From contig CAZLZR010000010.1 of NCBI GenBank assembly GCA_964564015.1, forward strand, positions 1-64,000: DNA of 64,000 nucleotides, in the 5' to 3' direction. The notes under the pieces were generated by a model. It was not told the origin of the DNA and did not search any database. It worked only from the letters and a program-made list of their open reading frames with translations. Numbering within the stretch: position 1 is the first letter of the stretch; each line of letters starts with the position of its first letter. Below, in pieces: positions 8,353-17,034 of the stretch. The stretch comes from Acetivibrio sp964564015 (GTDB lineage Bacteria > Bacillota > Clostridia > Acetivibrionales > Acetivibrionaceae). The position numbers were made by a program, and so were the translations under genes.

Positions 8353-8427
8353 GCGGGTTTAACTCAGCGGTAGAGTGTCACCTTGCCAAGGTGAAAGTCG
8401 CGAGTTCAAATCTCGTAACCCGCTCCA
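8353..8427 (+). tRNA. tRNA-Gly (anticodon GCC)
   Basis: The acceptor stem GCGGGTT pairs with AACCCGC, the D arm has AGCGGTA, the anticodon stem TCACC/GGTGA encloses TTGCCAA with anticodon GCC, and the T arm has GTTCAAAT. The 3' CCA is encoded. Likely co-transcribed with the second tRNA-Gly 40 bases downstream. Confidence 0.96.
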
Positions 8428-8467
8428 AGAAATGCAGGATATGCTTATAAACTATCCTGCAGTATTT

Positions 8468-8541
8468 GCGGGTGTAGTTCAATGGTAGAACATCAGCCTT
8501 CCAAGCTGATTGCGTGGGTTCGATTCCCATCACCCGCTCCA
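8468..8541 (+). tRNA. tRNA-Gly (anticodon TCC)
   Basis: Acceptor GCGGGTG pairs with CACCCGC, the D loop has AATGGTA, the anticodon stem ATCAG/CTGAT encloses CCTTCCAAG with anticodon TCC, and the T loop is GTTCGATTC. CCA is encoded. Together with the upstream tRNA it covers all four glycine codons. Confidence 0.96.
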
Positions 8542-8545
8542 TGTG

Positions 8546-8583
8546 AAAAGTCGTATGAGAATTAATTCGTACGGCTTTTTTAT
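8546..8583 (+). terminator. Terminator of the tRNA-Gly pair
   Basis: AAAGTCGTA (8547-8555) pairs with TACGGCTTT (8570-8578), one G-U pair, followed by a T run. Confidence 0.8.
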
Positions 8584-8646
8584 GTATTTGCCGATCATTT
8601 TACTTAAGCAGAGTAATTAGTGATACTAAATATCCCAAGATTTTAG

Positions 8647-8674
8647 TTGGAATAAAAATTTAATATGTTATAAT
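8647..8674 (+). promoter_or_regulatory. Putative sigma-A promoter of hprK
   Basis: TTGGAA (8647-8652), a 16-base spacer and TATAAT (8669-8674). The predicted leader before the hprK start at 8793 is about 110 bases long. Confidence 0.6.
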
Positions 8675-8792
8675 ATTTGTGTATAGGGTAATTAGCACTT
8701 GGAAGTTCAATATAGTTGATTTATCAGGCTATACGATTCATCTTGATAAGTCTGATTTTTTAACAAATTCTTATTTTTACTGGGGGGATATA

Positions 8793-9725
8793 ATGTTTTC
8801 TGTTACTTTAAAAGAGGTTATGGAGCAATTCCAACTTGAAGATATATCAAATTGCAAAAGGCTTGAAGATATTGTAATTACTTCATCAGATATAAACAGG
8901 CCTGGTCTTCAGCTTGTAGGTTATCTGGAGTATTTTGGAACGGATAGAATTCAGATAATAGGTAAAGTTGAAACTACTTATCTTTCGGCTATGTCATCAG
9001 AGGAACGATATTCGCGTCTGGATGAGTTTTTTAAGTGTGGTTTTCCTTGTATGGTTGTTGCAAGGGGGTTGGATGTTTTTCCGGAGATGATAGAGGTATC
9101 CCGTAAATACGAAATTCCTATTCTTAGAACCAATGATGTAACTTCCAGATTTTTGAGCGGAGTAATAAGATATCTTAATGTACAGTTGGCACCAAGGATA
9201 ACTAAGCATGGAGTATTTGTTGAGGTATATGGAGAGGGTATTTTAATTCTTGGTGAAAGTGGAGTTGGAAAAAGTGAGACTGCACTCGAGCTTGTAAAGA
9301 GGGGTCACAGGCTTGTAGCTGATGATGTTGTTGAAATAAGAAGAGTGTCCGATCAGTCGCTTGTTGGTACAGCACCTGATATTATCAGGCACTTTATTGA
9401 AATAAGAGGTATAGGAATATTGGATGTCAAAAACCTCTATGGTGTAGGTTCGGTAAAGGTCACTGAAAATATAAATCTTGTTATACAATTGGAATTCTGG
9501 GATGAAAAGAAAAACTACGACCGTTTGGGCTTGGTAGATGAGTTTACTGACATTCTTGGTATAAACGTGCCTTGTCTTATTATTCCGGTAAGACCTGGAA
9601 GAAATTTGGCTATTATAGCCGAGGTTGCAGCTATGAATAACAGACAGAAGAAAATGGGATATAATGCGGCTAAAGTTTTAAATGAAAGAGTTTTAGGAGA
9701 AATTAATAAGGCAACACAGGAATAA
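8793..9725 (+). CDS. hprK: HPr kinase/phosphorylase
   Basis: HprK phosphorylates and dephosphorylates HPr on Ser46 according to energy and phosphate levels, setting carbon catabolite control. It has 310 residues, as expected. The N-terminal Hpr_kinase_N domain spans about 1-128. The C-terminal catalytic domain has Walker A GESGVGKSE at 154-162, DDVV at 177-180 and the family signature IEIRGIGILDV at 202-212. I chose ATG 8793 because GGGGGG lies 8 bases upstream; an upstream start at 8679 lacks a site and would add an unmatched extension. Its substrate HPr is encoded at 18174 and a Ser-only HPr-like protein at 44406. Confidence 0.96.
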   Translation: MFSVTLKEVMEQFQLEDISNCKRLEDIVITSSDINRPGLQLVGYLEYFGTDRIQIIGKVETTYLSAMSSEERYSRLDEFFKCGFPCMVVARGLDVFPEMIEVSRKYEIPILRTNDVTSRFLSGVIRYLNVQLAPRITKHGVFVEVYGEGILILGESGVGKSETALELVKRGHRLVADDVVEIRRVSDQSLVGTAPDIIRHFIEIRGIGILDVKNLYGVGSVKVTENINLVIQLEFWDEKKNYDRLGLVDEFTDILGINVPCLIIPVRPGRNLAIIAEVAAMNNRQKKMGYNAAKVLNERVLGEINKATQE

Positions 9726-9797
9726 GCGAGATCTTTTAAAAGCATTGGAATCTATATTATTCTATATATGAGATAGAGTATAATTGGAGGGTATAAA

Positions 9798-10526
9798 TTG
9801 AAATTCGTTGTTGATACACACACTCACTCAATAGCCAGTGGACATGCATACAGTACTGTACAGGAAATGGCCAGGGAGGCTGCTGCTAATGGAGTTGAAA
9901 TGTTTGCTCTTACCGACCATGGTCCTGCAATGAAAGGAGCACCATATTTATATCACTTTGGCAATTTGAGAGCTATTCCGGAAAGTATATATGGAGTGAG
10001 GGTACTAAAGGGTGTGGAGGCTAATATAATAGATTACGAGGGAAATGTGGATATGCCCGTTGAATATTTAAAGAGGCTTGATTTTGTCCTGGCGAGTTTC
10101 CACGACATATGTATAACACCCGCTTCAAAAGAAGAACACACAAATGCGTATATAAGCGTTTTTAAGAATCCATATATTGATGCTGTAGCTCATCCTGGCA
10201 ACCCTCAGTTTGAAGTAGACATTGAAAAAGTTGTTTTGGCAGCAAAGGAATATGGAAAATTTATAGAAATCAATAATAATTCCTTTAGAGTTAGAACCGG
10301 ATGCGAAGACAATTGCAGGAACTTCGTTACTGAATGCAAGAGAAAAGGTGTAAAAATTGTATGTGGAAGTGATGCACATATAAGCTTTGAAGTAGGTAAA
10401 TTTGATAAGGTTTACAGGCTTTTGGAAGAGGTTGGAATGCCGGAAAGTCTTATTATGAATACTTCGGTATTAAATTTTAATGAATTTATTGAGAATAAAA
10501 GGAAAAGAATAAGACGGGAAATATAA
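9798..10526 (+). CDS. PHP-domain phosphoesterase (YcdX-like)
   Basis: A 242-residue PHP-superfamily hydrolase expected to bind three metal ions and cleave phosphoesters; its substrate is unknown. Metal-binding motifs are visible in order: DTHTHS (6-11), LTDHGP near 38, the Glu in GVEANI near 75, SFHD near 101, AHPGNP near 134 and GSDAH near 194. It starts at TTG behind GGAGGG, 72 bases after hprK. The order hprK-PHP-murB recurs in clostridia, which suggests co-regulation but does not identify the substrate. Confidence 0.88.
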   Translation: MKFVVDTHTHSIASGHAYSTVQEMAREAAANGVEMFALTDHGPAMKGAPYLYHFGNLRAIPESIYGVRVLKGVEANIIDYEGNVDMPVEYLKRLDFVLASFHDICITPASKEEHTNAYISVFKNPYIDAVAHPGNPQFEVDIEKVVLAAKEYGKFIEINNNSFRVRTGCEDNCRNFVTECKRKGVKIVCGSDAHISFEVGKFDKVYRLLEEVGMPESLIMNTSVLNFNEFIENKRKRIRREI

Positions 10527-10541
10527 CTTCCGTTATTTTTG

Positions 10542-10780
10542 CTTCCGGAAGCGAATTTTCTTGGAGTATAGGAATTTATAAAAATCCTATTTTTGTAATT
10601 TCCTGTACTGGGGTTTGGAAAGGGGATTCCCCTTTCCCGGTTTAAGGAGGGTGCTCAGGCTGGTCGTTTCGCTACGCTACACTGCTCGCCCATGCATCCT
10701 GGGATGCGAAGCATCCGTCGAAGGGAACCATAGGGTTCCCTAGCGAACAAGAAAATTCGTGAGCAAAGCGAATTTTCTTG
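10542..10780. repeat. GC-rich multi-hairpin repeat region
   Basis: This non-coding stretch is markedly richer in G and C than its surroundings and packs at least six hairpins: palindrome CTTCCGGAAG (10542-10551), ATAGGA/TCCTAT, GGAAAGGGG/CCCCTTTCC (10617-10637), competing GCATCC/GGATGC/GCATCC (10694-10716), GGGAACC/GGTTCCC (10723-10740) and CAAGAAAATTCG/CGAATTTTCTTG (10748-10780). The string AGCGAATTTTCTTG occurs at both ends (10550-10563 and 10767-10780) as a direct repeat. TTTCGCTACGCT at 10667 is shared with the hairpin at position 50. No reading frame is convincing. It looks like an inserted mobile or palindromic element, possibly transcribed as a structured RNA. Confidence 0.75.
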
Positions 10781-10837
10781 AAAGCTATTCTATATGGTAT
10801 TTGGGTAAAGTAAAATATAGTAGGCGAATAATATGGC

Positions 10838-10944
10838 ATATCGCAGCGGAGGCTGCAATTAAAGTAGTTAGTTCCGTTGCTAAAACTACGGAACTATGTT
10901 TTCTGAATTGTTTGTTAAAAAAACGAACTTTTCTAAGAAAATAG
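10838..10944 (+). repeat. Structured dispersed repeat, copy A (before murB)
   Basis: The core at 10838-10898 starts ATATCGCAGCGGAGGCTGC and contains the stems GCAGC/GCTGC and AGTTCCGT/ACGGAACT. It is followed by a terminal hairpin formed by CTATGTTTTCT (10894-10904) and AGAAAATAG (10936-10944). By eye the core is about 75 per cent identical to copy C and about 65 per cent to copy B. The copy ends 32 bases before murB and would lie in its leader. Confidence 0.7.
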
Positions 10945-10976
10945 TATATGCCGGCAAAAATAAGGGGCTGGATTAA

Positions 10977-11888
10977 TTGAAAAAAGAAACGTATACAAAG
11001 ATTTTTGAAGATCTGGTAGGCAAAGAAAATGTAAAGATTGAAGAACCTATGAAGAATCATACATCTTTTAAAATCGGGGGACCTGCTGATTTCTTGATTA
11101 CTCCCGCTTCTGTGTCCGAGTTGTCTGAAGTAATCAAGTTATGTAATCGGGACAAATTGCCGATTTTTATAATGGGAAACGGAACAAACCTGCTTGTGTC
11201 TGATAAGGGCATCAGAGGGGTTGTGATTAAGATATATGACAATTTGAATAGTTACAGAGTAAAGGAAGATTGTATTGAGGCCTTTGGTGGTATATTACTG
11301 TCTAAGCTTTCAAATATTGCACTTGAAAATGAATTGGCGGGGTTGGAATTTGCATCGGGCATACCGGGTACATTAGGTGGCGCAGTTGCTATGAATGCAG
11401 GGGCTTATGGCGGCGAAATAAAAGATGTTGTAATTGAGACCGAGTTTATTGACAGAGCTGGAAATTTGATAGCAATTCATGGCGATGAACACCAATTTGG
11501 ATACAGAACCAGCTTTATTCAAAAACAGTCAGGGATTGCAGTTAAATCTGTTATTAAATTGAAAAAAGGCGAAAGAGCGTCTATAAAGGCACTGATGGAT
11601 GATCTAACAGGAAGGCGGCAGGATAAACAACCCTTGGAGTTGCCAAGTGCAGGAAGCGTTTTTAAGAGACCGGAGGGCTTTTTTGCCGGAAAGTTGATTG
11701 AAGACTGCGGACTTAGGGGCTATTCAATAGGGGGTGCCCAAGTGTCGGTTAAACATTGTGGATTTATTGTAAATTCTGGAAGTGCAACTTCCAAGGATAT
11801 AACTGACCTTATAAAACACATACAGCAAACTGTTAAAGAGAAGTTTAATGTTGAACTTCAGACTGAGATAAGAATTGTTGGAGAATAA
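10977..11888 (+). CDS. murB: UDP-N-acetylenolpyruvoylglucosamine reductase
   Basis: MurB (303 residues) reduces the enolpyruvyl group to lactyl in the second committed step of peptidoglycan precursor synthesis, using FAD and NADPH. The FAD-binding segments NHTSFKIGGPADFL (about 26-39), GNGTNLLVSDKGIRG (about 67-81) and IPGTLGGAVAMNAGAYGGEI (about 130-149) are clear, as is the catalytic serine motif PSAGSVFKRP near 223. It starts at TTG behind AAGGGGCTGG. The long spacer from the PHP gene holds two unusual repeats, so it probably has its own promoter. Confidence 0.96.
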   Translation: MKKETYTKIFEDLVGKENVKIEEPMKNHTSFKIGGPADFLITPASVSELSEVIKLCNRDKLPIFIMGNGTNLLVSDKGIRGVVIKIYDNLNSYRVKEDCIEAFGGILLSKLSNIALENELAGLEFASGIPGTLGGAVAMNAGAYGGEIKDVVIETEFIDRAGNLIAIHGDEHQFGYRTSFIQKQSGIAVKSVIKLKKGERASIKALMDDLTGRRQDKQPLELPSAGSVFKRPEGFFAGKLIEDCGLRGYSIGGAQVSVKHCGFIVNSGSATSKDITDLIKHIQQTVKEKFNVELQTEIRIVGE

Positions 11889-11969
11889 TATTGCTTTTTG
11901 GCGTTTAATGGTAGAAACCTCGAATATTGCTATTGCCTTAATTATAAATTTGAAAGGTATAAAGTGCAT

Positions 11970-12431
11970 ATGGTTAAAATAGTAAATTTGAGAGATAGAC
12001 TTGAGTTTTTTGATAACGTTGTTGTTTCTTTATGGAAACAATGGGGTACAGAAAAGAATCATAATTTCTTTAATTCTTTAGTACGAAATATCGTTAATAA
12101 TGAATCTGAGGATGTTCCGCAAGTATATATAGCCATAGAGGAGGATAAGTTTATTGGAGTTACTGCTTTACTTAGAAATGATTTAAAAAGTAGACAGGAT
12201 TTATTCCCGTGGTTTGCATGCTTGTATGTAGTAGAGCAAGAAAGAGGAAGGAAGGTCGGTAGATTGTTGGAAGCTCATTGTGAAAGCAGGGTTAAAGAAA
12301 TGGGCTACAAAAAGTTGTTTTTAATTACAGAGCTGGAAAACTATTATGAAAAGACTGGTTGGAAGTTTATTGAAAGAGAGCCGCAAATATCTGGAGATGT
12401 TATAAAAGTTTATGAAAAAAACTTGTGTTAG
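11970..12431 (+). CDS. GNAT-family acetyltransferase
   Basis: A 153-residue Gcn5-related N-acetyltransferase, predicted to transfer an acyl group from acyl-CoA to an unknown amine. The central strand VYIAIEEDKFIGVTALL and the CoA-binding segment CLYVVEQERGRKVGRLLEAH (V-x-x-x-x-R-G-R-K-V-G-R-L) are typical, followed by KKLFLITELENYYEKTGWKF. I chose ATG 11970; an in-frame GTG lies at 11964 and an open frame runs back to 11898, but only weak GAAAGG precedes either. It is placed between murB and rapZ, and the context gives no substrate. Confidence 0.8.
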   Translation: MVKIVNLRDRLEFFDNVVVSLWKQWGTEKNHNFFNSLVRNIVNNESEDVPQVYIAIEEDKFIGVTALLRNDLKSRQDLFPWFACLYVVEQERGRKVGRLLEAHCESRVKEMGYKKLFLITELENYYEKTGWKFIEREPQISGDVIKVYEKNLC

Positions 12432-12769
12432 GCGGTTTAAAAACGACCTGTTTAATATTGTTAGTAAAGGCTCATTAAATCAAATTTTATGAAATCGCAA
12501 TTAACCAGATATAAATTTCACGTTATACAGAGTAGTATCTTAACTTATAGAAATTACCTTTATAAACCGGAAGGCTTAAAAGATAGAAAAAATTGCGTAG
12601 GTTGCAACGTAAAGCATAAAAGAAGAAGGAGGGAGTTACGTCAAAACAGGCAACACATAAAGCTGAAAAATAACGTCGGAAAGTTGTGTGAATTCTTTGG
12701 TTCTCATTATTTGAATAGAGAAGTACACATAAACTTTTAATGTTATTTTAATAACTTTATAAGTTTTGC
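12432..12769. other. Non-coding spacer before rapZ
   Basis: This AT-rich stretch of 338 bases has no gene I can support. An 83-codon frame at 12489-12740 is basic and has no ribosome binding site or family resemblance; AGAAGGAGGG at 12623 leads to no good start. It could be a decayed gene or a long rapZ leader. Confidence 0.4.
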
Positions 12770-12781
12770 GTGACAGCACAA

Positions 12782-13657
12782 ATGAGGTTTTTGATAATTA
12801 CGGGGGTATCAGGGGCAGGTAAAAGCTTGGTGGTTAAATATTTGGAGGACTTAGGTTTTTTTTGTGTAGATAATTTGCCTCCGGTATTGATTCCTAAATT
12901 TGCAGAGATTTGTGTCCAAAGCAGAGGAAAGATAAATAAGATAGCACTGGTTATTGATATAAGAGGGGGAGAACTATTTAATGCACTGTTTCCTGAATTG
13001 AATGCCTTGAAGGAATCCGGTTTATCATATGAAATCCTGTTTCTGGAAGCATCAGACAGAGTTTTGATTAAGAGGTTTAAGGAGAGCAGAAGGATTCACC
13101 CTCTAGCTCCTGAAGGCAGGCTTATGAAGGGTATAAACCAGGAAAGGGAACTGTTAAGGGAAATTAAGCGGATTGCCACTTATGTAGTGGATACCTCAAA
13201 TTTAACGCCAAGACAGCTTAAGGAAGAGATTTCAAACATATTTGTAGAGGGTAAGAAATTTGACGGTATGATAATAAACATAATGTCTTTCGGGTTTAAA
13301 TACGGAATTCCTATTGATTGTGATTTGGTATTTGATGTAAGATTTATACCCAATCCTTATTACATTGATAGTATGAGAAAATTGTCCGGTAGGAATGACG
13401 CGGTTAGGGAGTATGTATTGGGGTTTAATGAGACGATAGGCTTTTTATCCAGACTTTACGATATGCTTGAATTTTTGATCCCAAGTTATGTAAAAGAAGG
13501 TAAGTCGCAGCTGGTTGTTGGTATCGGTTGTACAGGAGGAAGACATAGATCGGTGGCAATTTCAGAAGCTTTATTTGCTTTTCTTTCAGGAAAAGAACAT
13601 AGGGTAGTTATTGAACATAGAGACATAGAAAAGGATGGCAAGGGGGCCAGAAAATGA
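12782..13657 (+). CDS. rapZ: RapZ/YvcJ nucleotide-binding adaptor
   Basis: A 291-residue P-loop protein of the RapZ (YvcJ) family. In E. coli RapZ directs RNase E to GlmZ RNA to control GlcN6P synthase; in Bacilli YvcJ hydrolyses nucleotides with a less clear role. Walker A GVSGAGKS is at 8-15, then DNLPPVLIP, and the conserved C-terminal half has FGFKYGIP, DVRFIPNPYY and the closing VGIGCTGGRHRSVAI. The start is uncertain: ATG 12782 gives the usual N-terminus MRFLIITG, while GTG 12770 is also in frame and neither has a good ribosome binding site. It overlaps yvcK by four bases. Confidence 0.93.
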   Translation: MRFLIITGVSGAGKSLVVKYLEDLGFFCVDNLPPVLIPKFAEICVQSRGKINKIALVIDIRGGELFNALFPELNALKESGLSYEILFLEASDRVLIKRFKESRRIHPLAPEGRLMKGINQERELLREIKRIATYVVDTSNLTPRQLKEEISNIFVEGKKFDGMIINIMSFGFKYGIPIDCDLVFDVRFIPNPYYIDSMRKLSGRNDAVREYVLGFNETIGFLSRLYDMLEFLIPSYVKEGKSQLVVGIGCTGGRHRSVAISEALFAFLSGKEHRVVIEHRDIEKDGKGARK

Positions 13658-14940
13658 GGCTTCTCAAATTAATCAGAACCGGCATAAGAAGGCGGATATA
13701 TCTGTTGATGGATCTTGCGGGGCTTTTTGATATATTATTGGGAATGTTTCTGATTTTTAAGTATCGTGGTATTTTTGAAATAATTTTATCGGTTATACTG
13801 ATGGTGGTAGGTTGTACTTTATTATACCCTTCAATTAGGCTCATTTTGTTTGATATTTCAATGAGCCGTCTTAATGATGGATCGCCAAAGATTTCGGAGA
13901 GTGAAACAAATAAAAGTGATCCTGTTAACAAAAAGTTGCTTGCAAAAGGACCTAAAATTGTTGTAATTGGAGGTGGAACAGGTCTTTCAACTATGCTCAG
14001 AGGTCTAAAAGCATATAGCTCCAATCTTACTGCTATTGTTACAGTTGCTGATGATGGGGGTGGATCCGGAGTATTAAGACAAGACCTTGGTATGTTGCCT
14101 CCCGGAGATATACGTAACTGTATTCTTGCACTGGCTGATACGGAGCCGGTTATGGATAAATTATTGCAGTACAGGTTTAAAGATGGGATGTTGAAAGGTC
14201 AAAGTTTTGGTAATCTTTTTCTTGCTGCAATGGATGGAATATCTGATGGCTTTGAAGAAGCAGTGAAAAAAATGAGTGATGTTTTGGCTGTTACCGGAAG
14301 AGTTCTGCCAGTTACACTTCAGGATGTAAAACTTTGTGCCGAGCTTGAAGATGGCTATGTGGTAAAAGGAGAGTCTAGAATTGGTAAGCATAACAGTTTC
14401 CATAAGGGGAAAATAAAAAATGTATATTTGGAGCCTATGTTAATCAGGCCTTTGCAAGAGGCAATAGATTCGATTATTGAAGCAGATATGGTTGTTTTGG
14501 GACCTGGAAGCCTTTACACCAGTATAATTCCCAATCTGCTTGTTCCGGGAATAGGCGATGCCATAAAGAGATCTAATGCTATAAAGGTTTATGTGTGTAA
14601 TGTTATGACACAACCGGGAGAGACAGAAGATTATAGCGTGTCAGATCATGTAGCTGCTATTGAGAAGCATTCACATAAAGGTATTATTGAGTATTGCATT
14701 GTTAACTCTGCTGAGATTCCTGACGAATTAAAGAAAAAATATTATGAAGATGGTGCAACTACCGTAAGGGTAGATGCAGATGTACTTGAAAGACAAGGTA
14801 TAAATGTTATAGACGATGATTTTGTTTGTATAAATAACAATTATATTAGACATGATACTAAAAGACTTGCAAAAACGATTATAAGTCTTTGTGAAAGTAA
14901 CTGTTATAGTGAAGAAAAAAAGGAAAGTTTATTAATATAA
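13654..14940 (+). CDS. yvcK: YvcK/CofD-like gluconeogenesis factor with N-terminal membrane segments
   Basis: A 428-residue protein of the YvcK family, which binds UDP-sugars and links carbon supply to cell-wall synthesis; it is needed for growth on gluconeogenic carbon in B. subtilis. The catalytic-like Rossmann domain runs from about residue 105: VVIGGGTGLSTMLRG, TVADDGGGSGVLRQDLG, PPGDIRNCILAL, and GPGSLYTSIIPNLLV near 285. Two hydrophobic segments at about 17-36 and 41-62 precede it, so unlike the classical cytosolic enzyme this one should be membrane-anchored. ATGA overlap with rapZ indicates translational coupling. Confidence 0.93.
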   Translation: MRLLKLIRTGIRRRIYLLMDLAGLFDILLGMFLIFKYRGIFEIILSVILMVVGCTLLYPSIRLILFDISMSRLNDGSPKISESETNKSDPVNKKLLAKGPKIVVIGGGTGLSTMLRGLKAYSSNLTAIVTVADDGGGSGVLRQDLGMLPPGDIRNCILALADTEPVMDKLLQYRFKDGMLKGQSFGNLFLAAMDGISDGFEEAVKKMSDVLAVTGRVLPVTLQDVKLCAELEDGYVVKGESRIGKHNSFHKGKIKNVYLEPMLIRPLQEAIDSIIEADMVVLGPGSLYTSIIPNLLVPGIGDAIKRSNAIKVYVCNVMTQPGETEDYSVSDHVAAIEKHSHKGIIEYCIVNSAEIPDELKKKYYEDGATTVRVDADVLERQGINVIDDDFVCINNNYIRHDTKRLAKTIISLCESNCYSEEKKESLLI

Positions 14941-14944
14941 AAAC

Positions 14945-15047
14945 TTATTGCAACGGAAGCTGTAATCAAAATAGTAATGACCACTGTAGCAAATAGCGAA
15001 ACAATTCTTCCAAAGAGTTTATGAAAACAAACTCTTTGGAAGAATTG
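14945..15047 (+). repeat. Structured dispersed repeat, copy B (before the debranching enzyme)
   Basis: The core at 14945-15004 (TTATTGCAACGGAAGCTG onward) aligns with copies A and C. It ends in a perfect 19-bp hairpin: CAATTCTTCCAAAGAGTTT (15002-15020) and its complement 15029-15047. The hairpin stops six bases before the GGAGGA that serves the next gene, so the folded RNA would sit directly beside that ribosome binding site. No T run follows, so it is not a standard terminator. Confidence 0.7.
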
Positions 15048-15066
15048 TATAAAAGGAGGATATAAG

Positions 15067-17034
15067 ATGAAATACGGCAAATCAAGTTGGAGAACTTTTG
15101 AGCAAGGTATACAGAAAGAATGGCTTCTGACCAATGGTATCGGAGGGTTTGCATCTTCAACCATTGTAGGTGTTAATACAAGGAGGTACCACGGGCTTTT
15201 GGTTGCTTCACTTAAACCTCCGGTTAACAGACATTTAATTATATCAAAGATGGATGAAAGCATAATCATCGGAGAAGAGACCTTTGATTTGTTTTCATAT
15301 CAAGTTCCCGGTTTTATTATGAAGGGATATCACCATATGGAAGGATTTGAACTTGAACCTCTTCCAAAGTTCATATACAGAGTGGGAGAAGTGTATATAG
15401 AGAAAACGGTAAGTATGGTATATGGAGAAAATACAGTGGCACTGGTATATTACGTGAGAAATGGGCATGATGCTGCAAATTTAAGGCTTACACCTCTTGT
15501 CAATTTCAGGGATTATCATTACAGCTCGAAGAGGGAATATTTGAATTTCAGAAGAATTGCTTCGAGCGAAGATATGGTTATACTTAAGCCGGAATATTAT
15601 GATATTGATATAAGTTTATTTTGTAGCGAAGGTGGATTTAGACCTTTTGACAGTAGTTGGTTCTACAATATGGAATATGCAATCGAAAGAGAAAGGGGCT
15701 TAGACGCAGTAGAAGACCACTACATACCCGGATGTTTTGATATAAGCATAAAACCTGGAGAGGAAAAATATATTACTGTTATTGCAACGGTTGAAAAAGA
15801 AATAAAGTCAAAAGACGGTCTTGGTATTATCCACAATGAAATTGAAAGACTGGATGGATTAGTGAAGCGGGCAGGGTATGATGATGAATTTGCACAAACT
15901 CTTGTTAAAAGTGCGGATAATTTTATTGTGCACAGGGAGTCGACCAATGCAAAGACTATTATTGCCGGATATCCATGGTTTACAGACTGGGGAAGGGACA
16001 CAATGATTGCGCTTCCGGGAATTACTCTTGCCACTAAGAGGTTTGATGATGCAAAGGACATACTTTATACATTTTCAAAGTACGTAAAGGATGGATTAAT
16101 ACCTAATGTGTTCCCGGACGCAGGAAATGAGCCGCCATATAATAGTGTTGATGCGCCTTTATGGTATTTTGAAGCGGTACAAAAGTATATCAATTATACA
16201 AATGACTATAATTTCGTTAAGGATAATATTTATGAAGGACTTAAGCAAATAGTAAGCTCCTTTGCCACGGGTACAAGGTATGATATCAGAATGGACAATG
16301 ACTTTTTGATAACAGCAGGCAATGAGACGACACAGTTAACCTGGATGGATGCCAAGGTGGGAGATTGGGTTGTCACTCCAAGACACGGCAAAGCTGTAGA
16401 AATCAATGCATTATGGTATAATGCTTTAAGAATTATGGCAGTACTTTCAGATTATTACGGAGATAGCAGCAAATACTATAGTGACTTGGCAAAGAAAGTC
16501 AAGAAGTCTTTCGCTGAAAACTTCTGGAATGATAAACAAAAGTGCCTATTTGATTGTTTGACGGTAAACTATAAGGATGATAAGGTGCGCCCAAATCAGA
16601 TTATGGCTGTAAGTCTTACATATCCCGTTATTGATGGCGATATGGCAAGGTCTGTAGTTGAAAAGGTATTTAAGGAACTTTATACGGTAAATGGGCTTAG
16701 AAGTCTTTCTCAAAAATCGAAAGAGTATATTGGAATATATATAGGAGATCAATACCACAGAGATGGAGCATATCACCAGGGAACTGTGTGGACATGGCCA
16801 TTAGGGCAGTTTATAACAGCATATATGAAGGTTAATAACTATTCAGACAGGGCAAAAAAAACTGCCATGAATTTTATTGAATTTATCAAAGATCACTTAA
16901 AGGATGCCTGTATAGGCTCTATTTCAGAGATATTTGATGGTGATGAGCCTCTGACACCAAGAGGGTGTTTTGCACAGGCATGGAGTGTTGCCGAGATATT
17001 GCGGGCATACGTCGAAGATATAAGGAATAAATGA
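15067..17034 (+). CDS. Glycogen debranching enzyme (amylo-alpha-1,6-glucosidase)
   Basis: A 655-residue enzyme of the archaeal/bacterial glycogen debranching family. It should hydrolyse alpha-1,6 branch glucose of glycogen or limit dextrins in the cytosol; no signal peptide is present. The N-terminal GDE_N domain (about 1-230) opens with KEWLLTNGIGGFASSTI and NTRRYHGLLVA. The C-terminal (alpha/alpha)6 domain has AGYPWFTDWGRDTMIALPG near 301-319, VDAPLWYFEAV near 360, and GAYHQGTVWTWPLGQFI near 566. Start is ATG behind AAAGGAGGAT. It stands alone between yvcK and whiA, with repeat copy B at its 5' end and an inverted repeat at its 3' end. Confidence 0.9.
   Translation: MKYGKSSWRTFEQGIQKEWLLTNGIGGFASSTIVGVNTRRYHGLLVASLKPPVNRHLIISKMDESIIIGEETFDLFSYQVPGFIMKGYHHMEGFELEPLPKFIYRVGEVYIEKTVSMVYGENTVALVYYVRNGHDAANLRLTPLVNFRDYHYSSKREYLNFRRIASSEDMVILKPEYYDIDISLFCSEGGFRPFDSSWFYNMEYAIERERGLDAVEDHYIPGCFDISIKPGEEKYITVIATVEKEIKSKDGLGIIHNEIERLDGLVKRAGYDDEFAQTLVKSADNFIVHRESTNAKTIIAGYPWFTDWGRDTMIALPGITLATKRFDDAKDILYTFSKYVKDGLIPNVFPDAGNEPPYNSVDAPLWYFEAVQKYINYTNDYNFVKDNIYEGLKQIVSSFATGTRYDIRMDNDFLITAGNETTQLTWMDAKVGDWVVTPRHGKAVEINALWYNALRIMAVLSDYYGDSSKYYSDLAKKVKKSFAENFWNDKQKCLFDCLTVNYKDDKVRPNQIMAVSLTYPVIDGDMARSVVEKVFKELYTVNGLRSLSQKSKEYIGIYIGDQYHRDGAYHQGTVWTWPLGQFITAYMKVNNYSDRAKKTAMNFIEFIKDHLKDACIGSISEIFDGDEPLTPRGCFAQAWSVAEILRAYVEDIRNK

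Noticed and set aside
12489..12740. 83-codon basic frame with two cysteines
   Set aside because: No ribosome binding site and no family resemblance; left as part of an unexplained spacer.
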